Below are positions 7,927 through 13,645 of a stretch of 13,645 bases of DNA, in pieces (position 1 is the first letter of the stretch; each line of letters begins with the position of its first letter). The translations under genes and the position numbers were made by a program. Under the pieces are notes generated by a model, which was not told where the DNA came from, searched no databases, and saw only the letters and a list, made by a program, of their open reading frames with translations. Source of the stretch: Rickettsiales bacterium. GTDB lineage: Bacteria; Pseudomonadota; Alphaproteobacteria; Methylaequorales; Methylaequoraceae. Location of the stretch: the NCBI GenBank assembly GCA_002711625.1, contig PARR01000032.1, positions 1 through 13,645 on the forward strand, written 5' to 3'.

Positions 7927-9756
7927 TTACTCACTCTGAGAGTTTTTAAATTCTTCATTAAGAATTTGTTTTGCTCTAATTAAATTAAACTTTTCTTCTG
8001 ATAGATCTTTTGTGGTCAAAGCATCTCTTAAAATCGTTGGGCGTAAAAAAATCATAAGGTTTTTTTTATCTATTGATGTAGCAGTGGATCTAAATAATCT
8101 TCCTAATATCGGAATATCTCCAAGAAATGGAACTTTATTAACAGACTCTTGAACATCCTCATTTATAAGTCCTCCAAGAACCATAATTTGCCCATCATCT
8201 GCTAACACAGTTGTTTCAATAATACTTTTGTTGGTAATTAAATCTGTTGTATTAGTTAATTGAGAACCAGCGATACTTGAAACTTCCTGTCTAATAAACA
8301 AAGCTACAGAATCAGACTCATTAATTTGTGGTTTTACTTCAAGTTTCACACCTATTTCCTCTCTAGCAGTTGTTCTGAACGGTGTAAGATTATTCGCCCC
8401 AAGTGATTCACCCGTAGTAATTGGTATTTCTTGTCCTACTAGTAATTCAGCTTCTTCGTTATCTAAAATAACAGCAGAAGGTGTTGATAGTATATTAGAG
8501 TCCTGGTCCTCTCTTAAAAGAGCAAGTAAAACGGCAAAATTATCTTCACCACTTATAAAATTACCAGCACCAGCAATAAAACCTCTTGAATTAATTATTG
8601 AAGAGGCTGCTCCCGCTGAAACTGATAAATCTGACCCCTCATCTTGTGACCCAATTATAGATAAAAGATCAGGAGATGATGATGATGGAAATCTAGTAAG
8701 AGCAATTGGTTTTGTGTCATCTGCACTACCAGCATATACAGTATCCACGCCTAATGATTTAGCAGTTGACTCAGATATTTCAACTATAATTGCCTCAACG
8801 TATACTTGTGGTCTCCTTATATCAAGCTGAGTAACAACGGAGGATAAAGTTTTAAGTGTTTGAGGATTTGAGCGAAGGATAATTGAATTTGTTTCTTCAT
8901 GTGCAGTTATAACAGTTTTATAGTCAACATTTTGCTCTTGATTAAATGACCCAGATATATCAGTTAATATTTTCAAGATGTCTTCAGCTTTCGAGTAATT
9001 TAGATAGATAACTTTTATATTTTCATTGGACTCATTATCTTGATCTAAACGATTAATCAGAAGCTTCGCCTTCACTACAACTTCTTTAGGACCACTGAAA
9101 ATTAATTTATTGGATCCTCCAAAAGTTGCAATGCCAAGTTTGTCAAAACGTGTACTTGAATCAGATTTCAATGAATTAATTAATCTAAGGGCCTCAATTG
9201 ATGATAGATTATTCAACTTCAAATCCGATATTGAAGTGTCAAAATTTGAATCAAGATTTTTGATTATATTTTTTATTCTAATAATATTTTCTGCGTCGTC
9301 AGCAATTAAAATTTCAAGATCATTATTCAAAGCAACTATATAAGATCGAACACCAACAAGAGGCTTTATAGAATTTACTATTGATTGTGCACTAGAGAAT
9401 CTAACTCTGATCACTTCGGTTTGAATAGAACTTTTTAAACCTTCAGAATCAGTAAAGTTTTTAATACCCTCTTGCGATGGAATAACTTTAAATATATTTC
9501 CATCTTTCAAAACACTATAACCCTGAACTTCCATAGTCGATATAAATACCTCCCAGATCGATTCAGAATTAAGGCTATCTTCAGAATAAACAGATATGGT
9601 ACCTTTCACCCGCGGATCTAAAATAATTGTTTTGTCAACTAGCAGAGCTATGTCTTCAGCAAAAACCTTAACATCTGCATCCTTATAAAAGATATTTTGC
9701 TCTTGAGATTGCAGATCAAATATTAATAAAATTACCATCAATCGCAAGTTTTTCAT
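7927..9756 (-). CDS. gspD: Outer-membrane secretin GspD
   Basis: GspD forms the outer-membrane channel of the T2SS. The 609 residues contain an N0 domain (about 23-97), N1 (115-170), N2 (178-238), N3 (245-312) and the secretin barrel (315-575). The barrel shows STPSAVILDNEEAELLVGQ (424-442), GAGNF (396-400) in the gate region and the signature VPFLGDIPILGRLF (542-555), and it ends near FLRPTILRD. A tail with the usual FNLIRAKQ segment follows, but there is little beyond it, so a pilotin-binding S domain seems absent. The signal sequence is short (hydrophobic residues about 5-13) and lacks a clear A-x-A site. The start is supported by AGAGGA nine bases upstream and by the ATGA overlap with the gspC stop. 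An in-frame stop seven codons upstream excludes a longer signal peptide. Confidence 0.98.
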   Translation of the reverse strand: MKNLRLMVILLIFDLQSQEQNIFYKDADVKVFAEDIALLVDKTIILDPRVKGTISVYSEDSLNSESIWEVFISTMEVQGYSVLKDGNIFKVIPSQEGIKNFTDSEGLKSSIQTEVIRVRFSSAQSIVNSIKPLVGVRSYIVALNNDLEILIADDAENIIRIKNIIKNLDSNFDTSISDLKLNNLSSIEALRLINSLKSDSSTRFDKLGIATFGGSNKLIFSGPKEVVVKAKLLINRLDQDNESNENIKVIYLNYSKAEDILKILTDISGSFNQEQNVDYKTVITAHEETNSIILRSNPQTLKTLSSVVTQLDIRRPQVYVEAIIVEISESTAKSLGVDTVYAGSADDTKPIALTRFPSSSSPDLLSIIGSQDEGSDLSVSAGAASSIINSRGFIAGAGNFISGEDNFAVLLALLREDQDSNILSTPSAVILDNEEAELLVGQEIPITTGESLGANNLTPFRTTAREEIGVKLEVKPQINESDSVALFIRQEVSSIAGSQLTNTTDLITNKSIIETTVLADDGQIMVLGGLINEDVQESVNKVPFLGDIPILGRLFRSTATSIDKKNLMIFLRPTILRDALTTKDLSEEKFNLIRAKQILNEEFKNSQSE

Positions 9757-10181
9757 TTTTTTATGTCCTCTGAATTAAATGCTCTGTCTGTTCCAATAAT
9801 ATCCAAATACGTATAATCTGACCCGTCAAAAAAATAAGCTCTTGAACCTTCAATATGAGAAAAAACTATTTGGGGAGTTACATTGTAACCTTGTTCAATA
9901 AGCTTGTATTTAGAATCTGAGTAAATAATTATTGTGCTTTCTGGATTATTTCCTCTTATCCCAACTAGTTCAAAAGTTAAATTTGATTTTTTCGCGTCCT
10001 CAACACTACCGATAGAAAGTTCTGACACATTACTAGAAATAATATTTTCTCTAGGTTCTGGGAGTTTATTATCCGTATTTACACTTGAAAAATTAAATAG
10101 TCCTATATTCGTATATAGCAAGATTACAAAGATTAGTAGTAAGGAAAAAATTATTAGCCTTATTAAATCCGGTTTAAGCAT
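9753..10181 (-). CDS. gspC: Short GspC-like T2SS protein without PDZ domain
   Basis: GspC anchors in the inner membrane and binds the secretin N0 domain through its homology region (HR), joining the two membrane complexes. This 142-residue protein has a short cytoplasmic start, a membrane segment (about 8-24), a polar linker with Pro-Glu-Pro and then one beta-rich domain (about 68-128). The LVGIRGNNPESTIIIY segment (72-87) and the IEGSRAYFFDG segment (110-120) fit the HR pattern L-G...S-AiI...G...I..I..drV. Canonical GspC has about 270-300 residues, with a C-terminal PDZ or coiled-coil domain. Here the protein stops soon after the HR domain, at a stop that overlaps the gspD start (ATGA), so the short form looks genuine rather than frameshifted. 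The phoR-like stop is in the same frame nine bases upstream, which limits the start to this ATG. Motif similarity is modest; position and topology carry the call. Confidence 0.85.
   Translation of the reverse strand: MLKPDLIRLIIFSLLLIFVILLYTNIGLFNFSSVNTDNKLPEPRENIISSNVSELSIGSVEDAKKSNLTFELVGIRGNNPESTIIIYSDSKYKLIEQGYNVTPQIVFSHIEGSRAYFFDGSDYTYLDIIGTDRAFNSEDIKK
9766..9771 (-). promoter_or_regulatory. Ribosome binding site of gspD
   Basis: AGAGGA on the minus strand, nine bases before the gspD ATG at 9756 and inside the last codons of gspC. It is one of few recognisable Shine-Dalgarno sequences in the series, and it confirms the gspD start despite the short signal sequence. Confidence 0.55.
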
Positions 10182-10190
10182 TAATAGATT

Positions 10191-11966
10191 TTAACTTTTA
10201 AAAGGAATGCTTACAAAGAAGCTGCTACCTTGATTAATTTTAGACTCAACTTCGATATCACCACCAATTGACCTAACGAGTTGTTTCACAAGTGACAATC
10301 CAAGGCCCGTTCCTTTAGTATGCGCACGTGCTCTACCAGTACGAAAAAATCTATCAAATACCCTTTTTATGTTTGTTTTTTCTATACCATATCCATCATC
10401 TTTAATTCTGATAATTATAATATTTGATTTAATTGTATTAGAAAGATTAATTTCACCCTCAAATTTTGAGTATTTAATCGCATTTTCAAGAAGATTAACA
10501 AATATGCCTATAAATGATTGTTTATCACAATAAATCTTAACTTCTTGATCGACATTGTTCTTAATTGTTAATTTTTTTTGTGTTGAAATTGAACTTAAGG
10601 AACTTATTACTAAATTTAGCTGATCATAAACATTTAGCTTGTCTTTTTTTAACGTTATTTGACCGAATTCAATTTTTTCTAATTCAAGCAAATCGTCTAA
10701 CATCTCTGACATTCTTTCAGAATTAGATATCATTGAGTCTAAAAATTTTGAAGCTATCTTTGGATCGTTTATTGCCCCATCTTGTAGGGTTTCAGATCCT
10801 GCTTTAATTACTGATATAGGAGTTTTAATTTCATGAGAAATATCAGTAACTAAGTTTTTTCGACGTTCCTCTAATTCTTTGATAGATGTAATATCATTTA
10901 TAACTAATATATATTCATCAGTAGAGTTCATTTGTGTTGCAGAAAGCAATAAATATTTTTTTGAACCATTAACTTTTATAGAAAAATCTAGCTCTGCTGA
11001 ATTATGCTTTTTAGCATTTTTTAGCATCTTATTTATCGGTAATAATTTTTTTGAGCTAATTTTTTCATTTAAAAAAAATTGATGTTTACCAAATAATTCA
11101 AAAGCAATATCATTAGCAAATCTCACCTTCAAATTTTTGCCAAATATTATTACCCCTTGATTAATGCTATCTAATACGTTTCCGAATTGTACCCTTTGGT
11201 CAATTACCTGATTAATTTCAAGGTTTAATCTGTCTGATATTTCTTCAACTGCTTTTGAGAGAGATTCCATTTGATTATCTTCGGATTTATTTAATTTAAG
11301 TGATTTACCTTTTAATGCTCTTTGAGTATTTTTTAGTAGCTTAGATAATTGATTTCGAAAGTTATTTTCGACATTTAAGCTCAAAAAAGTTGAAGACGCT
11401 AACACTAAAATAAAAATAATGAAAAATGGATAAATAAAAAAATTAAATACTGATGTTGAAACATTGAAAGGTAACGCTACCCTTATCAATCCACTATTTA
11501 AATCATTTTTATTTCTCATAATTGCCACATAAATTAAATCCTCGCCTGTTGTATCACTGGTTCTGGTATCAGTTCCATAATTGCTTTCCAATGCACCTTT
11601 TATTTCAGGCCTAGTTATAGGTGAATGTTTCTCTATATTTAACAGTTCGTTTATATTAACTTGTGAATCTCCTACAACATTCCATTCATGATCAATAATT
11701 GTTACACGCATTGTTTCGTTATCTGATCCTGATACGGCAAGCATATCTGCAAAATCATCAAAATTAATGTCAGTTGAAGACAAATTTGGAAGTAATTTAT
11801 TTATTGATTTTGCTTGTAGAAAAAGTAATTCAGTTAGCTGATCTCTAGAATTATTGTAAATAAATGTGGAGAAAACTGTACTAACTACTACGAGGATAAA
11901 GATTATGAATGTCAAAGAAAGTAGAAATACCCTTGAGACTCTAAGTCTTGGCATTAAGTTTGCCAT
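10191..11966 (-). CDS. phoR: Membrane sensor histidine kinase, PhoR/PnpS-like
   Basis: Sensor kinase of the two-component pair with the regulator just upstream. The 591 residues show a membrane segment (about 11-35), a periplasmic sensor domain (36-172), a second membrane segment (173-197), a HAMP-like linker (about 200-250), a PAS domain (about 258-360), a dimerisation helix with the phosphoacceptor in SHEIKTP (377-383, H378) and an ATPase domain with N495 in NLLENAIKY, DDGYGI (523-528), FDRFFR (537-542) and GTGLGL (552-557). The periplasmic domain has the pattern TIID...V-GDS...RPEI..A...R.S, as in the PhoR/PnpS type of Bacillus and many deltaproteobacteria, whereas enterobacterial PhoR lacks such a domain. 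The start ATG shares one base with the regulator stop (TAATG); a second ATG four codons in is possible. The signal, phosphate or other, cannot be read from sequence. It ends nine bases before gspC. Confidence 0.8.
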   Translation of the reverse strand: MANLMPRLRVSRVFLLSLTFIIFILVVVSTVFSTFIYNNSRDQLTELLFLQAKSINKLLPNLSSTDINFDDFADMLAVSGSDNETMRVTIIDHEWNVVGDSQVNINELLNIEKHSPITRPEIKGALESNYGTDTRTSDTTGEDLIYVAIMRNKNDLNSGLIRVALPFNVSTSVFNFFIYPFFIIFILVLASSTFLSLNVENNFRNQLSKLLKNTQRALKGKSLKLNKSEDNQMESLSKAVEEISDRLNLEINQVIDQRVQFGNVLDSINQGVIIFGKNLKVRFANDIAFELFGKHQFFLNEKISSKKLLPINKMLKNAKKHNSAELDFSIKVNGSKKYLLLSATQMNSTDEYILVINDITSIKELEERRKNLVTDISHEIKTPISVIKAGSETLQDGAINDPKIASKFLDSMISNSERMSEMLDDLLELEKIEFGQITLKKDKLNVYDQLNLVISSLSSISTQKKLTIKNNVDQEVKIYCDKQSFIGIFVNLLENAIKYSKFEGEINLSNTIKSNIIIIRIKDDGYGIEKTNIKRVFDRFFRTGRARAHTKGTGLGLSLVKQLVRSIGGDIEVESKINQGSSFFVSIPFKS

Positions 11967-12652
11967 TAGTCGGCATTAGTGAACTTATAACCAACGCCAC
12001 GTATAGTTTGTATGTAATCTGCAACAACTCCTAATTTTTCTCTTAATCTTTTGATGTGAGTGTCAACTGTTCTTGTTGTAACCTCACTGCTATACCCCCA
12101 TACATCACCTAAAAGTTGGTCTCTAGTTTGGACTCTTCCTTTTCTCAAAAGTAAATGTTTAAGAAGTTTAAATTCTAACGCAGTTAAAGTAATATCCTCT
12201 TTGTTTATTTGAACCTCATGTGCATCAAGATTCATATATATGGATCCCAGTGTTATAGATTTATCTGTGTCTTCAGAAGAGGTGTGTTTTTTCATTAGTA
12301 CCTTTACTCTTAAAATCAACTCTCTCACACTAAAGGGCTTTGTTACATAGTCATCAGCACCCAACTCAAATCCTACAATTCTATCAACCTCTTCAGACTT
12401 AGCAGTCAACATAATTATTGAAGTATTTGAAAGCTTTTTATCATTTTTTATCTGTCTACAAAGATCTAGTCCTGATATATCAGGAAGCATTAAATCAAGT
12501 ATCACAATATCAGGATCATGTTTTTCTAGAAGTTTAAGAGCAGATTTACCATTAGGAGATGATAAAACTTTAAAGCCCTCTTTATCAAAGTTATAGTTTA
12601 ATGTATCTCTAATATCAGGTTCGTCTTCTACAATTAATATCTTTGCATCCAC
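11966..12652 (-). CDS. phoB: OmpR/PhoB-family response regulator
   Basis: DNA-binding response regulator, presumably phosphorylated by the downstream kinase. The 228 residues have an N-terminal receiver domain (about 3-120) with the acidic pair E9/D10, phosphoacceptor D53 in LDLMLPD, T83 in LTAK and K105 in TKPF, and a C-terminal winged helix (about 132-226). The recognition helix region is TRTVDTHIKRLREKLG (193-208), followed by IRGVGYKF. These features match PhoB/PhoP-type regulators. The start is GTG at 12652; an in-frame TAA lies four codons upstream, so no longer form is possible. No Shine-Dalgarno sequence precedes it. The name rests on family resemblance and on pairing with a PhoR/PnpS-like kinase; other OmpR-family systems look alike, so phosphate control is an inference. 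Confidence 0.82.
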   Translation of the reverse strand: MDAKILIVEDEPDIRDTLNYNFDKEGFKVLSSPNGKSALKLLEKHDPDIVILDLMLPDISGLDLCRQIKNDKKLSNTSIIMLTAKSEEVDRIVGFELGADDYVTKPFSVRELILRVKVLMKKHTSSEDTDKSITLGSIYMNLDAHEVQINKEDITLTALEFKLLKHLLLRKGRVQTRDQLLGDVWGYSSEVTTRTVDTHIKRLREKLGVVADYIQTIRGVGYKFTNAD

Positions 12653-12660
12653 GATTTTAA

Positions 12661-12669
12661 TTTATACCA
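12661..12669 (-). promoter_or_regulatory. Possible extended -10 promoter element before phoB
   Basis: The minus-strand bases TGGTATAAA look like an extended -10 element (TG-n-TATAAT with one mismatch). They lie in the 24-base gap between the acyl-CoA synthetase stop and the phoB GTG. No good -35 box is seen at 16-18 bases. Transcription would begin about at the GTG, giving a nearly leaderless mRNA. In an AT-rich genome such matches arise easily, so this is only a candidate. Confidence 0.2.
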
Positions 12670-12676
12670 AAATCAT

Positions 12677-13645
12677 TCATGATGAAAGACTCTTCTTGAT
12701 TCCTACTCTATCAATTTTTTCTGAGGCAATTCTCGGTAACGGAACATTAGTAAATTTGATTATTTCTGGAATTTTATACCGTGCAAGTTGCTCTTTAAGG
12801 GACTCTTTAATGGAATCCTCAGAAAGATTAATTTTTGTAAATATCATTGCTCCAACGATCTCACCAAGTCGTTCATCACTAACCCCACACACACAAGATT
12901 CCAATACACCTTGGATGTTATCAAGAGCATTCTCGACTTCTAATGTAGATATATTTTCACCACCTCTAATGATTAGAGCTTTTTTTCTGTCTGAAATGAA
13001 TAAGTAGCCATCATTATCGATATATCCTAAATCTCCTGTTCTAAGCCAACCATTTTTTAGAGTGTTATTCGTTTCCTCCGAATTTTTTAAATAACCAATA
13101 AAATTGGTTGGCGATTTATAGACTATTTCTCCTATTTCTGAAGGTTCTAGAAAATTCCAGTTGTCGTCGATTACTCCCAACTCTGTTATATATGGCAAAG
13201 GTAGTCCACAACTTGTTGGTCTTTTTAAATAATCATCGCCTCTGTGTATAGCTCCTAAAGCACAGGTTTCAGTCATGCCCCATGCAAAAGTAAGAGGTGT
13301 ATTAAATTTTTTCATTAAGCCCTCAACCTGCCCCTTTGGTCTAGCCGCACCTCCAGCACCAATATCAATAAGTGAAGATAAATCATAATTATCAACTTCT
13401 GGATGATTTAATAATTCCCATGATTGTGTAGGAACACCAGAAATATTTGTAACTTTAAATTTATCAATAAGTTTTAACGCTTCTAATGGATCCCATTTAT
13501 GAATTAAGATGAGGTTCCTTTTAGCAAGCATAGAGAGTAAGAACTGCGTTACTAAACCAGTAACATGAAATAATGGAACATTTACAATAACACTTGCATT
13601 TTCAACTTCCAATAAATTATCACCTGTGATTTTTTTAAATATTTC
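12677..13645 (-). CDS. AMP-forming acyl-CoA synthetase, 5' end cut by window
   Basis: C-terminal two thirds of an ANL-superfamily ligase that activates a carboxylic acid, probably a fatty acid, with ATP to an acyl-adenylate and then an acyl-CoA. The frame is open to the right edge; the TTG at 13612 is an internal Leu codon, so the real start lies beyond the window. Motifs in order are VPLFHVTG (near 13575), SGVPTQSWELL, DIGAGGAARP, WGMTET (13265-13282), GWLRTGDLGYIDNDGYLFISDRKK (about 12981-13048) and GGENIS. The catalytic Lys is in SEKIDR (codon 12716-12718). The hinge motif, normally GENI-(Y/S)-P-E-(V/I)-E, reads GENISTLEVE, with Thr in place of Pro. The DLSSL segment resembles fatty acyl-CoA ligases, but the substrate cannot be named. 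It lies 24 bases upstream of phoB on the same strand and may be cotranscribed; its link to secretion is unclear. Confidence 0.9.
   Translation of the reverse strand, partial: EIFKKITGDNLLEVENASVIVNVPLFHVTGLVTQFLLSMLAKRNLILIHKWDPLEALKLIDKFKVTNISGVPTQSWELLNHPEVDNYDLSSLIDIGAGGAARPKGQVEGLMKKFNTPLTFAWGMTETCALGAIHRGDDYLKRPTSCGLPLPYITELGVIDDNWNFLEPSEIGEIVYKSPTNFIGYLKNSEETNNTLKNGWLRTGDLGYIDNDGYLFISDRKKALIIRGGENISTLEVENALDNIQGVLESCVCGVSDERLGEIVGAMIFTKINLSEDSIKESLKEQLARYKIPEIIKFTNVPLPRIASEKIDRVGIKKSLSS

Noticed and set aside
5286..9756. Type IV pilus assembly genes (pilB, pilC, pilQ) rather than T2SS
   Set aside because: The order gspC-N, the GspG C-terminal calcium loop, a full set of minor pseudopilins H-K, and GspL, M and N all point to a T2SS.
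12672..12683. Perfect short inverted repeat ATCAT-TC-ATGAT across the synthetase stop codon
   Set aside because: It has five-base arms and a two-base loop, no T-run follows, and such repeats are common by chance in AT-rich DNA. It is neither a credible terminator nor a known operator.
12653..12700. Pho box before phoB
   Set aside because: Only one CTTTCAT near-match to a CTGTCAT half-site is seen, with no second half-site at the 11-base repeat distance.
13610..13612. TTG at 13612 as the start of the acyl-CoA synthetase
   Set aside because: The frame runs on to the window edge, and the N-terminal adenylation motifs are missing, so the gene is simply cut.

Overview
The window is a compact, AT-rich stretch (about 30% GC by eye, rich in Lys/Asn/Ile codons) with almost no intergenic space. 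The full gspC-to-gspN gene order is typical of Proteobacteria, and the base composition and packing suggest a streamlined, possibly marine, Gram-negative bacterium. I cannot place it further. The standard bacterial code fits, since TGA is used as a stop at many junctions. No stretch over 300 bases lacks a gene; the largest gap is 24 bases.

Layout. Positions 3-644 (+ strand) hold the 3' part of a Ppx/GppA-family phosphatase gene cut by the window start. It converges on, and overlaps by 12 bases, a long minus-strand series that fills the rest. In transcription order (right to left) this is: the 3' part of an AMP-forming acyl-CoA synthetase cut by the window end (12677-13645); an OmpR-family response regulator, PhoB-like (11966-12652); a PhoR/PnpS-like sensor kinase (10191-11966); then twelve consecutive type II secretion system (T2SS) genes: gspC, D, E, F, G, H, I, J, K, L, M, N (10181 down to 633).

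How the genes work together. GspD is the outer-membrane secretin. GspC links it to the inner-membrane platform GspF-GspL-GspM. GspE is the cytoplasmic ATPase. GspG is the major pseudopilin, and GspH, I, J, K are minor ones. GspN is an accessory inner-membrane protein. The set is complete for the core except for the prepilin peptidase GspO, which must be encoded elsewhere. GspA/B and a pilotin are also absent. Adjacent gsp genes overlap by 1-35 bases or are 2 bases apart, so they are probably translationally coupled. Few starts have a clear Shine-Dalgarno sequence; gspH and gspD are the exceptions.

Main point of interest. The two-component pair ends only 9 bases before gspC, with no visible terminator or promoter between them, and a polyphosphate-type enzyme lies at the far end. 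This suggests, but does not prove, a secretion system run by its own, possibly phosphate-sensing, regulator. The short GspC without a PDZ domain and the Shine-Dalgarno sequence of gspH, buried in conserved gspG codons, also deserve a look. I see no RNA gene, CRISPR array, insertion sequence or large repeat, and nothing that amounts to a wholly new system.
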